Shown here piece by piece: positions 6,680-15,183 of a DNA stretch of 64,000 bases. The notes below the pieces were generated by a model. The model saw only the letters and a list, made by a program, of their open reading frames with translations. It had not been told where the DNA came from and searched no databases. Every line of letters begins with the position of its first letter. The stretch's first letter is position 1. The DNA is from Bin22 sp034428635 (GTDB lineage: Bacteria > Chloroflexota > Dehalococcoidia > Lucifugimonadales > UBA3495): assembly GCA_034428635.1 (NCBI GenBank), contig DAOUHR010000156.1:1-64000 (forward strand), written 5' to 3'. A program made the translations under genes and the position numbers.

Positions 6680-8641
6680 ATGCCGCAGCAAGATCGGGGA
6701 GAAAAACCTCCCCTGATACCCCGAAGGGCTTTCTTCGGTAACCCTGATAAAGCCTCTCCGCAGATAAGTCCCGACGGTACCCTTATCAGTTTTCTGGCCC
6801 CGGTGGACGGCGTTCTCAATGTCTGGGTCGCCCCCTCCGCCAATCCAACCTCGGCCCGTCCCGTGACGTATGACACGGGGCGGGGCATTCGGCGGTATGG
6901 CTGGACCTACAATGGCAATCAGCTCACTTACCAGCAGGACAACGGCGGAGACGAAAACTGGCACATCTACACGGTGGACCTGGAGACTGGAGACACCCGT
7001 GACCTGACGCCCCTGGACGGCGTTCAGGCCCAGCTTCAGCGGGAAAGCCACAAGCACCCTGGCCACATCCAGGTCGGCATGAATGACCGCGAAGCCCAGT
7101 TCCACGATCTTTACCTGATCGACTTGGACACGGGCGAGCGCGAATTGGTCCTGCAGAATGACGGCTTTGCCTTCTTTGTAACCGACGACGACTTCACCGT
7201 ACGCTTCGCCGCCCGCCTGACCGCGGACGGCGGTATTGAGTTCCTGCGCCGTGGCCAGGCTGGTGAGTGGGAGCACGCCTTCACCGTTAATTCAGAGGAC
7301 TCGGTAACTACGGGTCCCTTGGAGTTCGACAAGGATGGACGAGCCCTCTTCATGACCGACAGTCGGGGCAGGGATACCGCTGCCCTAACCTCGATGGACC
7401 TGGACACGGGCCACGTTACCGTGCTGGCCGAGGATGATCGGGCCGACGTGGCCGACACCCTGCTGCACCCCACCGAAAGGACGGTGCAGGCCGTCGCCTT
7501 TAACTTTGACCGCAAGTCCTGGCAGGTTATGGATGATGCCGTCGCAGCAGACCTGGAATACTTGGCCACCATATCCCCGGGGGATATTGAGATCGTCAGC
7601 CGAACCCTGGACGATTCCAGCTGGATCGTCGCCTACCTGCTGGACGACGGGCCCGTCCGTTATTACCGATATCTTCGGCTGGAAAGGGACGCCCAGTTCC
7701 TCTTCACCAACAGGACGGCCCTGGATGGCCTGTCGCTGGTCAAGTCCCATCCGGTGGTTATTCCGGCGCGGGACGGGATAAACCTGGTCTGCTACTATTC
7801 CCTGCCCCTTGAGGCCGACCCGGTACAGTCCGGCGCCGTCTCGGAACCCCTCCCGATGGTGCTGTTGGTGCATGGAGGGCCCTGGGCGCGGGATTCCTGG
7901 GGCTACAACCCGTTCTATCAACTGCTGGCAAACCGTGGTTACGCCGTCCTGAGCGTCAACTTTCGCGGTTCCACCGGCTTCGGCAAGAACTTCGTTAACG
8001 CCGGCAACATGGAATGGGGCGGCAGGATGCACGACGACCTGGTGGACGCCGTTAAGTGGGCCGTAGAACGGGGCATCGCCGATCCGGAGCGAGTGGCCAT
8101 CATGGGCGGAAGCTATGGCGGTTATGCCACACTGGTGGGGATGACCTTCACCCCTGAGGTTTTCGCCTGTGGCGTGGACATCGTTGGCCCCTCGAGCCTG
8201 GTAACGCTGATGGAGACCGTCCCGCCCTACTGGCAGCCCATCATCGACCTGTTCACCAGCCGAGTGGGGGATTACCGTACTGAGGAGGGCCGCGAATTTC
8301 TGCTGCAACGCTCTCCCCTGTCCTTCGTCGACAACATCCAGAAGCCCTTACTCATCGGGCAGGGGGCCAACGATCCGAGGGTCAAGCAGTCCGAGTCGGA
8401 CCAGATCGTCAAGGCCATGCAGGAAAAGGAAATCCCCGTAACCTACGTCCTTTACCCTGACGAGGGACACGGTTTCGCCCGGCCCGAGAACAACCTGTCC
8501 TTCTTCGCGGTGGCAGAAGCCTTCCTGGCCCAGTGTTTGGGCGGTCGCTGTGAGCCCATCGGCGACGCCCTGGCAGGCGCGTCCATCACCGTCCCCGAGG
8601 GCCCCGAGTACGTGCCTGGGCTAGCCGAGGCTTTGGGCTAG
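6680..8641 (+). CDS. S9 family peptidase (acylaminoacyl/prolyl oligopeptidase type)
   Basis: A 653-residue cytoplasmic serine peptidase. The first 370 or so residues form a WD/TolB-like beta-propeller that screens peptide substrates (D-x-x-x-G-x-x-x-L and Y-T-V-D-L-E-T-G-D-T repeats). The C-terminal alpha/beta-hydrolase domain holds the catalytic triad: Ser478 in G-G-S-Y-G-G-Y, Asp565 in G-A-N-D-P-R-V and His597 in D-E-G-H-G-F. No signal peptide is present. The ATG follows CAGGAGG with 11 bases between. An AT-rich palindromic stretch near 6640-6656 upstream may hold its promoter. Its peptide products could feed the M20 peptidase at 15184 or the ABC ATPases at 17583, but no operon links them. 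Confidence 0.92.
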   Translation: MPQQDRGEKPPLIPRRAFFGNPDKASPQISPDGTLISFLAPVDGVLNVWVAPSANPTSARPVTYDTGRGIRRYGWTYNGNQLTYQQDNGGDENWHIYTVDLETGDTRDLTPLDGVQAQLQRESHKHPGHIQVGMNDREAQFHDLYLIDLDTGERELVLQNDGFAFFVTDDDFTVRFAARLTADGGIEFLRRGQAGEWEHAFTVNSEDSVTTGPLEFDKDGRALFMTDSRGRDTAALTSMDLDTGHVTVLAEDDRADVADTLLHPTERTVQAVAFNFDRKSWQVMDDAVAADLEYLATISPGDIEIVSRTLDDSSWIVAYLLDDGPVRYYRYLRLERDAQFLFTNRTALDGLSLVKSHPVVIPARDGINLVCYYSLPLEADPVQSGAVSEPLPMVLLVHGGPWARDSWGYNPFYQLLANRGYAVLSVNFRGSTGFGKNFVNAGNMEWGGRMHDDLVDAVKWAVERGIADPERVAIMGGSYGGYATLVGMTFTPEVFACGVDIVGPSSLVTLMETVPPYWQPIIDLFTSRVGDYRTEEGREFLLQRSPLSFVDNIQKPLLIGQGANDPRVKQSESDQIVKAMQEKEIPVTYVLYPDEGHGFARPENNLSFFAVAEAFLAQCLGGRCEPIGDALAGASITVPEGPEYVPGLAEALG

Positions 8642-8663
8642 ACCCACCAGGCGCCTGCAAAAG

Positions 8664-8695
8664 GAAAGGGGGCGGGTTCGTACCTGTCCCCTTTC
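8664..8695. terminator. Bidirectional terminator
   Basis: GAAAGGGG (8664-8671) pairs with CCCCTTTC (8688-8695); the inner GGGT/ACCT bases extend the stem. It lies between the convergent S9 peptidase and NHL genes. Confidence 0.7.
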
Positions 8696-8731
8696 TACTC
8701 GTAACTCTGGCGGCGCCCTGTCTCCCTGCGG

Positions 8732-9730
8732 CTACAGGTTAATGGCTGCCTCCACGTATTCCCTTTCCTTGGTGTACACCTGGATCCGGTGTCGCACCGT
8801 CTCAGCAACGTAGAGACGGTCGTCAGCGTCAAGCCTGACGGCAACCGGTCGGTTGAACCGCCACTCCACTTCCATGTTGGTGCGGCGGCGGGCCTTGGCC
8901 ACGTCCGGATTGGCATTGATATAGTCCCGCACCCAGGGAGAGGGAGCCTCGGCATCGCCCACCAGGGTGGCGAGGAACTTTCCGTCGGGTTCGTAGATTT
9001 TGACCTGATGGTTGCCCCAGTCGGCCACGTATACGTCCCCGTCAGAGTCCACGGCTACCCCTGTTGGGCGGTTCAGGCCTCCCACGCCACCGGGAGTCTC
9101 CTTGAATTCCGTCTGGAACTGACCATCGGCGGTAAATTTCTGTACCCGATCGTTCTTCCAGTCGGCCACGTAGACGTTGCCGTCAGCGTCCAGGCATAGC
9201 CCCCAGGGCTTGTTGAACTGGCCCGGGTCGCTGCCCTGGCCACCCCAACCCGCCAGGTACTGGCCCTCCTTCGTGAACTTCTGTATCCGGTGGTTCTGGC
9301 TGTCGACGACGTAGAGGTTACCATCTGCTGCTACGGCAATACCGGCCGGGCCCCTCAGCTGGCCTTCCCCACTGCCGGCCTCGCCCCATTTGGCCAGGAA
9401 CTGCCCGTCGCTGTCCATGACGGTGATCTTGTGGGTGTTTTCGTCGGTAACGTAGATGTTCTCGTCACTGTCCAGGGCAATAGCCATGGGCCAGACGAAT
9501 TGACCGTCGCCCATGCCGAACCGACCAATGTCAGTGATGAACTCGTGATTCCGGGTGCACTTGCTGATGCGCAGGGTGATTTCGTCCACACCCCGGTTCA
9601 GCACGTAGACGGTGTCATCGCTTCCCAGGGCAAGATCCATGGGAACTAGGAACCCGATGCCGGAGGTGGAATACATGCCCATGCAGTGGCTGTAATCAAA
9701 AACTCGCCCGGCGGCTATGGTAGTCAGCAT
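8732..9730 (-). CDS. NHL-repeat six-bladed beta-propeller protein
   Basis: A 332-residue protein made almost wholly of NHL repeats of about 45 residues, each with a form like G-x-x-x-G-x-x-x-x-P-x-G-I-A-V-D-x-D-G-N-x-Y-V-x-D-x-x-N-H-R-I-Q-x-F-x. At least five blades are clear. Such propellers bind ligands or, in lactonase and peptidyl-alpha-hydroxyglycine lyase relatives, carry metal-dependent chemistry; no catalytic set can be assigned here. There is no signal peptide. AGGAGG lies 7 bases before the ATG at 9730. It follows DUF1800 and DUF1501 genes on the same strand, separated by a long hairpin at 9790-9814. Confidence 0.85.
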   Translation of the reverse strand: MLTTIAAGRVFDYSHCMGMYSTSGIGFLVPMDLALGSDDTVYVLNRGVDEITLRISKCTRNHEFITDIGRFGMGDGQFVWPMAIALDSDENIYVTDENTHKITVMDSDGQFLAKWGEAGSGEGQLRGPAGIAVAADGNLYVVDSQNHRIQKFTKEGQYLAGWGGQGSDPGQFNKPWGLCLDADGNVYVADWKNDRVQKFTADGQFQTEFKETPGGVGGLNRPTGVAVDSDGDVYVADWGNHQVKIYEPDGKFLATLVGDAEAPSPWVRDYINANPDVAKARRRTNMEVEWRFNRPVAVRLDADDRLYVAETVRHRIQVYTKEREYVEAAINL

Positions 9731-9789
9731 TTCTGCCTCCTTGAAAATTTCGACGAAATATTGCCAGGGTACGCTGGCATGCTATTTGT

Positions 9790-9814
9790 AGGGGCGGGTT
9801 TGTAACCCGCCCCT
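9790..9814. terminator. GC-rich hairpin, terminator or dispersed palindrome
   Basis: AGGGGCGGGTT (9790-9800) and AACCCGCCCCT (9804-9814) pair perfectly over 11 bp around a 3-base loop. It lies between the DUF1501 stop and the NHL start on the minus strand. It lacks a T tail, and very similar palindromes are scattered through many Chloroflexota genomes, so it may be a dispersed repeat. Confidence 0.6.
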
Positions 9815-9845
9815 GCGTCAATCAACTTGGCTAGGCCGTGGAAGC

Positions 9846-10982
9846 CTAAAGGAAGTCCAGTTGCTCGTACTCGCCGCCTACAATAGGCTTGGCGTCCAGG
9901 CCCAGCCACCGCTCGGCGAAAGTGGAGTAGAAGCCCCGGAAGTCGTAACTGGGAACCATGTCCCCTTCAAACAGGTCTTCCGCCTTCAAGGACGGGTATT
10001 CGCCGTACATGCCCGGGTTGACCGCATCGCCCAGGGCAAACGCCACACCGCCCCTGCCGTGGTCGCAGCCGGTGCCGTTGTCATGCACGCGACGGCCGAA
10101 TTCGGTGAAGACCAGCATCACCACGTTGTCCGCGGCGTCATGCTCCCGAAGGTCCGCAAAGAAGTCGTTGACGGCGCCGGAAACGTCGGTCCACAGCTTG
10201 GCGTGGGCGGGAAGCTGGTTGAAGTGGGTGTCAAAGCTGCCGTACTGGGTGTAAAAAATCTGGGTTCCCAGATCGGCCATGTGGACCTGCGCCACGCTTT
10301 TCAGGCTCTTGGCAATGGGGTTGTCAGCATACTCAATGGTGGACGAGTACTGCTCCGGGGCGACCTTGATAATGTCGGCGCCCTTGAGAGCATCCCGACC
10401 CGTCTGACCCAGGTAGTCCATCACCGCGCCCGTGCCAATGGCCGGGGAATAGACCCGGGAGAAAAGCTCCAGCATCTCCTCCCGATCTTCACCTCCGCCA
10501 ATGGCAGGAATGTCCGTCAGGACGCCATACGAAGACAGGTCCGACACCGAGGTGACGGGAACGCCGCGCAAGGCCATGGCCCTGGGCAATCCCTGGCCAA
10601 AGTTCACGCCCTTGAGCACGTTTTCTCCGGCGGGGTCCAGGTCGCGAATGACGCGACCCAGCCAGCCCTCGGTCCCTACCTTGTCCGGCTCGCAGGTGTG
10701 CCAGATGTCCATGGACCGAAAGTGGGAGCGGGACGAGTTTTCGTAGCCAATCCCGTGGATGATGGCCATCTGCCCCTGGTCCCACAGTTCCTTCACCGGG
10801 CCCATGGTGGGGTGGAAGGCCAAGTCATCGGTAAACCTAATCAACTGGTTTGCGGGCAACCCCAGGTTGGGCCGGTTCTCCCAGTACAGGGGGTTGGTAA
10901 ACGGGACTACCGTGTTCAGATAGTCGTTGGCGCCGGAAAGCTGCAAAACCACCAGCACCGGGTCTTTCTTGGTTGAAGCCAT
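9846..10982 (-). CDS. DUF1501 domain protein
   Basis: A 378-residue DUF1501 protein (alkaline-phosphatase-like fold). Diagnostic stretches are L-Q-L-S-G-A-N-D near residue 13, the central H-F-R-S-M-D-I-W-H-T block and F-T-E-F-G-R-R-V-H-D-N-G-T-G-C-D-H-G near residue 300. Function is unknown; in planctomycetes and other bacteria DUF1501 genes are nearly always paired with DUF1800 genes, as here. Many relatives have a Tat signal; this one starts M-A-S-T-K-K-D-P-V-L-V-V-L-Q and has none. The ATG follows GGGAGGAC. It ends next to a hairpin before the NHL gene. Confidence 0.88.
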   Translation of the reverse strand: MASTKKDPVLVVLQLSGANDYLNTVVPFTNPLYWENRPNLGLPANQLIRFTDDLAFHPTMGPVKELWDQGQMAIIHGIGYENSSRSHFRSMDIWHTCEPDKVGTEGWLGRVIRDLDPAGENVLKGVNFGQGLPRAMALRGVPVTSVSDLSSYGVLTDIPAIGGGEDREEMLELFSRVYSPAIGTGAVMDYLGQTGRDALKGADIIKVAPEQYSSTIEYADNPIAKSLKSVAQVHMADLGTQIFYTQYGSFDTHFNQLPAHAKLWTDVSGAVNDFFADLREHDAADNVVMLVFTEFGRRVHDNGTGCDHGRGGVAFALGDAVNPGMYGEYPSLKAEDLFEGDMVPSYDFRGFYSTFAERWLGLDAKPIVGGEYEQLDFL

Positions 10983-11031
10983 ATACTTGTCCTCCCGACT
11001 TGGCTAGAGTGGCCGGCCCAGGTGGGTCGGC

Positions 11032-12435
11032 TTAAGCAAACTGAAATTCCCGGGTCGCGGCGACCAACGCCAGCATTACTCCGGTGCGGTTTTCCGATTC
11101 GGCGGCTGTCTCTTCCGTGTCCCAGCAGACGTCGCCACCCTGCTGGGCATGGCTCAACAGTTCCTGGAAAGTGCCCTCGTCCACTTCCACCGGACCCACC
11201 AGGTCCAGGCAGGCGCGGACGAATTCGGCCGGGCTCAAAGTTCCCCGTTCCTTCAATCCCGCCACTATGGCCTTGACGCCGGGCAGTGACGTGTCGGACA
11301 GTAGCTTGGCGGCGAAGTTGACCCGCCGGACCAGGGCGCCGCCGTCAATCCACTCGGAACCCGTGTGCCAGCTTTCCACGCTGGGGGGATTCATCAGTTC
11401 CTGGCCCTGCCAGCCGCACTCAAAGGCCAGCAGCGGGAACCCGGTCCTTGGCTGGCTGTAGTTGCCGGCCATGCGGGCAGTGCTGACCACCAGTTCGGCC
11501 GGGCTCTTGACATGCTGGTAGAGGGCGTTCTTGAAAAAGTCGGAATTGAACAGGGCTCGCAGGATGGTCTTGATATCGGCGTCCGACTCCATGTAGGCCT
11601 TGACCAATGTGTCGATAGCTGCCTCGTCATTGGGTGGGGTGATGCTCCAGGCCGGCACCTGCGGCTCGTCTGCAACAAAGTAGTTGTAAAGGTGGCGGGC
11701 CAGGAACCGGGCCGTATCTTCCTGTCTAACTATGATGTCGATGATGTCATCACCATCAAAATTGCCGGTGTGTCCCAGGAACTCCTTTTCACCGTAGTCG
11801 TGGTCTTCCGGTTTGAACTCGAAGTTCCAGTAGAACCGTCCTACGGGCTGACGGGGCGGCTTGGTTCCGATGGTCCAGCCGGTAAAGGCCCGCGACGCTT
11901 CCTTGATGTCGTCCTCGGAGTAGTGGCCCACTCCCATGGAGAACAGCTCCAGCAACTCGCGGCCCCAGTTCTCGTTGATGGAACCGTAGTGGTTGCCGTT
12001 GTTGTCCAGCCAGTAAATCATGGCAGGGTTCTGCGCCAGCTTCACCAGCAAGTTAGGGAAGTTGCTCAGCCCCTCCTCGCGGAACATGCCTATCTGGGCC
12101 AGCAGTTCCGGCGGATTGTCCACCTTGGAATTGCCGGTCGCGAAGAGCTGGTGCCAGAACAGGGCCATCTTTTCCTTCAGCGGCCACTTGGTGTTTACCA
12201 TGCGGTACACCCACTCGGTCTGGGCGGCTACCGGCGCCAGCGAACTTTCAAACTGGGGAAAATAGCGGTAAAGCTCATCCTCGTCAATGCCCGAATCGTC
12301 TCCGGGGTTGAGCAGTTCCTCCACGGTGGATTCATACCCCCGGGCGCACCGCTCCTCCAGTTCGGCGCGGGAAGCGCCAAAACCGGCCCGACGCATCAGA
12401 TGAGCCATCAAAGCAATATCTTCTTGGCTCGGCAT
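11032..12435 (-). CDS. DUF1800 domain protein
   Basis: A 467-residue DUF1800 protein. Typical segments are H-L-M-R-R-A-G-F-G near residue 10, M-A-L-F-W-H-Q-L-F-A-T near residue 93, N-E-N-W-G-R-E-L-L-E-L-F-S-M-G-V-G-H-Y-S-E-D-D-I-K-E-A-S-R-A-F-T-G-W and the H-V-K-S-P-A-E-L-V-V-S block. The biochemical role of the family is unknown. It lies 49 bases upstream of the DUF1501 gene on the same strand and the two are almost certainly cotranscribed, in the order DUF1800 then DUF1501 typical of this pair. SD GGAGAAGG precedes the ATG closely. Confidence 0.88.
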   Translation of the reverse strand: MPSQEDIALMAHLMRRAGFGASRAELEERCARGYESTVEELLNPGDDSGIDEDELYRYFPQFESSLAPVAAQTEWVYRMVNTKWPLKEKMALFWHQLFATGNSKVDNPPELLAQIGMFREEGLSNFPNLLVKLAQNPAMIYWLDNNGNHYGSINENWGRELLELFSMGVGHYSEDDIKEASRAFTGWTIGTKPPRQPVGRFYWNFEFKPEDHDYGEKEFLGHTGNFDGDDIIDIIVRQEDTARFLARHLYNYFVADEPQVPAWSITPPNDEAAIDTLVKAYMESDADIKTILRALFNSDFFKNALYQHVKSPAELVVSTARMAGNYSQPRTGFPLLAFECGWQGQELMNPPSVESWHTGSEWIDGGALVRRVNFAAKLLSDTSLPGVKAIVAGLKERGTLSPAEFVRACLDLVGPVEVDEGTFQELLSHAQQGGDVCWDTEETAAESENRTGVMLALVAATREFQFA

Positions 12436-12497
12436 ACCTTCTCCTCCAAAAGAATCAAGAATAGCGTTGAATTTTCAAATACTCGACGGTCGCCCCT

Positions 12498-12998
12498 CTA
12501 GCGCGCGGCGGCCTGCTGGGTGGCCATTTCCTCGTCCCAGGGACCCGGGAACTGGCCGGTCATTCGTCCTTCACCCATGAAAATGTTCTCTTCCCGGTTC
12601 CACTGGCTGCGAGGCAACTCATAGGAAACTTCGATGCCGTTGCCGTCAGGGTCGTTGAAGTAGATGCCGATGGAAATACCATGATCGGAAATATGGCCGA
12701 TTGGGACGTTCTTTTCCTTCAGCCGGTAGTACATCTCCTTGAGATCGTCCAGGCTCTCCATCATCCAGGCCATGTGGTTAAGGCCAACCTGCCGGTTCTG
12801 GATGCCAGGAGCCTCTTCTCCCACCTCAATCAGGGCGATCTCGTGGGATTGTTCAACGTCAGCCGACATGAAAGCGGCCCGCCCCGGCCTGAAATCATAG
12901 GTATGCAGCCCCAAAATGTCCTCATACCACTTCTGGGAACGCTCGGCGTTACGCACAAACATATTTACATGACCCAGAAACTTGGGCTTGTAACTCAT
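12498..12998 (-). CDS. VOC family (glyoxalase/extradiol dioxygenase-like) protein
   Basis: A 166-residue single vicinal-oxygen-chelate domain protein. The beta-alpha-beta-beta-beta modules show as L-G-H-V-N-M-F-V-R-N (metal His near residue 9), the middle L-N-H-M-A-W-M-M-E-S (His near 74) and the final F-N-D-P-D-G-N-G-I-E-V-S-Y-E (Glu near 123), which fits a divalent metal site of the ring-cleaving dioxygenase or glyoxalase type. Substrate is unknown. SD GAGG lies 8 bases before the ATG. It lies upstream of DUF1800 on the same strand and downstream of an F420-type oxidoreductase gene, a setting that suggests small-molecule catabolism. Confidence 0.85.
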   Translation of the reverse strand: MSYKPKFLGHVNMFVRNAERSQKWYEDILGLHTYDFRPGRAAFMSADVEQSHEIALIEVGEEAPGIQNRQVGLNHMAWMMESLDDLKEMYYRLKEKNVPIGHISDHGISIGIYFNDPDGNGIEVSYELPRSQWNREENIFMGEGRMTGQFPGPWDEEMATQQAAAR

Positions 12999-13120
12999 AA
13001 CATTACCTCACGGTTACAAAATTGCCTGCAAAAATCTAGGCTAAAATTACCACAAAGCAGGAAACCGTGCAAGGAATTCGTATCTGGCATCTTTCAATCC
13101 GGCCCTTGCCGGCAAGGCCG

Positions 13121-14029
13121 TTAGCCGACCGACGGCGCCTGGGGGACTATATCCCTCTGAAACCGTTCCATCGCTTCGAACTTCTCGGCAAAGGACTCGC
13201 CTGGAATCTCCATGATGATGTGGCTGACTCCCGCGTCCGCATAATCCCCGATGTCGCCGATAATGTCCTCGACAGTTCCTTGCAGCGCCCCTCTTTCGCC
13301 TTCCATGGGGTCGTTGCTGAACCGCAGATTGCACCGGAAAGAAAGTTGTGGCGGAGTTTCCCTTCCAATCCTCCGGCAGTACTCCCGCATATACTCCGCA
13401 TTCGCCTTGACTTCGTGGGCGGGTATTTGCACGGGGTGCCAGCAATCCCCGTACTTCGCCGCCCGCCGGGCCCCGACACGGCTTCGACCCCCAATCCAAA
13501 TGGGCGGATGCGGTCGCTGCACCGGCATAGGCGAGAAGGTAACGTCTCCGAATTGAAAGCGTTCCCCGTCAAACTCGGGCCGGGGATTCGTCCACAATTC
13601 CTTCAGCAGGCGCAGGTACTCGTCGCTCACCGCTCCCCGTTCCTTGAATTCGGCATTCAGGGCTGCAAATTCTCCCTCCATCCAGCCCACGGCGGCGCCG
13701 AAAATTACCCGCCCGTCAGACAGCACATCGGCGGTGGCGATGGCCTTGGCGAGTATGACCGGGTTGCGGTAAGGCAGGATAATTACGCTCGTCCCGATGT
13801 TCACCCTGCTGGTAACCGCCCCCAGGTGGGCCAGCAAAGTAACCGGTTCCAGCATATCGTGGCGGTAGACAATCTCGGGTGGCCGGTCCGGCAGCACGTC
13901 GGGCACGATGATGTGATCCGTCACCCACACCGAGTCAAACCCCATCTCTTCCGCCTTCACCGCCATTTCGGTCAGGGCATTGACTTCCAGGGGCCTGCCG
14001 TAATGGGGAATACACACGCCGAATTTCAT
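13121..14029 (-). CDS. F420-type LLM-class oxidoreductase
   Basis: A 302-residue luciferase-like protein of the shorter, F420-dependent type (TIGR03619-like): M-K-F-G-V-C-I-P-H-Y-G at the start, M-G-F-D-S-V-W-V-T-D-H-I, I-G-T-S-V-I-I-L-P-Y-R-N-P and the G-R-V-I-F-G-A-A-V-G-W-M-E-G-E-F block, then P-P-I-W-I-G-G-R-S. Whether it uses F420 or FMN cannot be proven from sequence. It differs clearly from the longer LLM protein at 4556. SD GGAGTGAG lies just before the ATG at 14029. It ends 122 bases before the VOC gene on the same strand; the gap holds only a short GC palindrome near 13105. Confidence 0.87.
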   Translation of the reverse strand: MKFGVCIPHYGRPLEVNALTEMAVKAEEMGFDSVWVTDHIIVPDVLPDRPPEIVYRHDMLEPVTLLAHLGAVTSRVNIGTSVIILPYRNPVILAKAIATADVLSDGRVIFGAAVGWMEGEFAALNAEFKERGAVSDEYLRLLKELWTNPRPEFDGERFQFGDVTFSPMPVQRPHPPIWIGGRSRVGARRAAKYGDCWHPVQIPAHEVKANAEYMREYCRRIGRETPPQLSFRCNLRFSNDPMEGERGALQGTVEDIIGDIGDYADAGVSHIIMEIPGESFAEKFEAMERFQRDIVPQAPSVG

Positions 14030-14109
14030 GGCTCACTCCATCCGCTGTTTGAATTTATAGTTGGCTCTCAAAGAAGCCCCATCTGGTGCGGCGCCGGCCC
14101 AGCCCAAAA

Positions 14110-15003
14110 TTATGCCGGGTAATTCTCCAGCCACCACCGGGCAATATCCACCCTCCTCGCAAACCACACTCCCTCAAATCCCCTGGCGTACTCGATAAAA
14201 CGCTCCACCGCTTGCGAACGGGACGGCCTTCCCGTGATGCGGCAATGTAGACCCACCGACATCATCTTGGGGTGAGTTTCGCCTTCCCGGTAAAGACAGT
14301 CAAAGGAGTCCTTCAGGTACTCGTAGAAATCACCGGTGCTGACCAGACCGCCCCGCCAGAAGCGGGCATCGTTGGTCTCAAAGCTGTAGGGAATGACCAG
14401 CCAGGGTCGGTCCGCCACGGTAACGTAGTAGGGCAGGTCGTCGTTGGTGGCCAGGCTGTCGTAGATAAACCCGCCCTCGGCTACGGCCAGTTCCCGGGTG
14501 TTTACGCTGGGACCGTAGCGGGTGAACCAGCCCAGGGGCCGCTCTCCGGTGGTGGCCTCTATGGACGCCACCGTCTTTCGCATATCCTCCGCCTCTTCCT
14601 CGCGAGACATGTGGTGCACCTCGGCCCACCGGTAGCAGTGGCCGCAGGGTTCGTGGCCCTGGGCCGTAATCGCCTGCGCCAGTTCCGGGTTACGCTCCAA
14701 AGCCTGGGCGCAACAGTAGAAAGTTGACTTCACCTGGTGGCGGTCGAACATATCCAGCAGGCGCCATACCCCCACCCGGCTGCCGTACTCAAAGAATGAC
14801 TCGTTATACAGGTCCCGCTGTCCCGGGGGAATCGGCGAAGGTACCTCGTTGTTACTTTCGTGGTGGTCGTCACCGTCCAGCAGGGAATACTCGGAACCCT
14901 CTTCGTAATTGACCACCAGGGACACAGCTATCCTGGCCCCATTGGGCCACCGGATCTGGGGCACATTCCGCCCGTAGCCAACAAAGTCGCGTTGCGTTGC
15001 CAA
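14110..15003 (-). CDS. Polysaccharide deacetylase family protein (PuuE-like)
   Basis: A 297-residue NodB-type carbohydrate esterase fold, of the branch that includes allantoinase PuuE: N-Y-E-E-G-S-E-Y-S-L-L-D-G-D near residue 30, F-D-R-H-Q-V-K-S-T-F-Y near 90 and the metal-site motif G-H-E-P-C-G-H-C-Y-R-W. Proteins of this branch hydrolyse cyclic amides or deacetylate small sugars; the true substrate is not known. I place the start at the TTG at 15003 because GGGAG lies 9 bases upstream; the frame runs to a TTG at 15036 through a tandem copy of the same SD sequence. It lies upstream of the F420-type oxidoreductase on the same strand. Confidence 0.82.
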   Translation of the reverse strand: MATQRDFVGYGRNVPQIRWPNGARIAVSLVVNYEEGSEYSLLDGDDHHESNNEVPSPIPPGQRDLYNESFFEYGSRVGVWRLLDMFDRHQVKSTFYCCAQALERNPELAQAITAQGHEPCGHCYRWAEVHHMSREEEAEDMRKTVASIEATTGERPLGWFTRYGPSVNTRELAVAEGGFIYDSLATNDDLPYYVTVADRPWLVIPYSFETNDARFWRGGLVSTGDFYEYLKDSFDCLYREGETHPKMMSVGLHCRITGRPSRSQAVERFIEYARGFEGVWFARRVDIARWWLENYPA

Positions 15004-15036
15004 TTGAATTATCTCCCACTGAATTATCTCCCACAA
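15004..15036 (-). repeat. Tandem 15-bp duplication carrying the SD of the deacetylase gene
   Basis: The unit GTGGGAGATAATTCA occurs twice in a row on the minus strand immediately upstream of the TTG at 15003. Each copy has the SD-like GGGAG. The duplication keeps frame. Confidence 0.7.
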
Positions 15037-15183
15037 GATTTGTTAACAAGGGAATCAAGGCCCAAATTATAAGCCCTGGGCGACGGTTTGGGTTAATGCG
15101 GGAGCATTGCCGACAGTCTTTCGTTGACACTCTCAGTCCCCCTGTTTACACTCGCCCCAACCGAACACAAAAGAGGCAAGACT

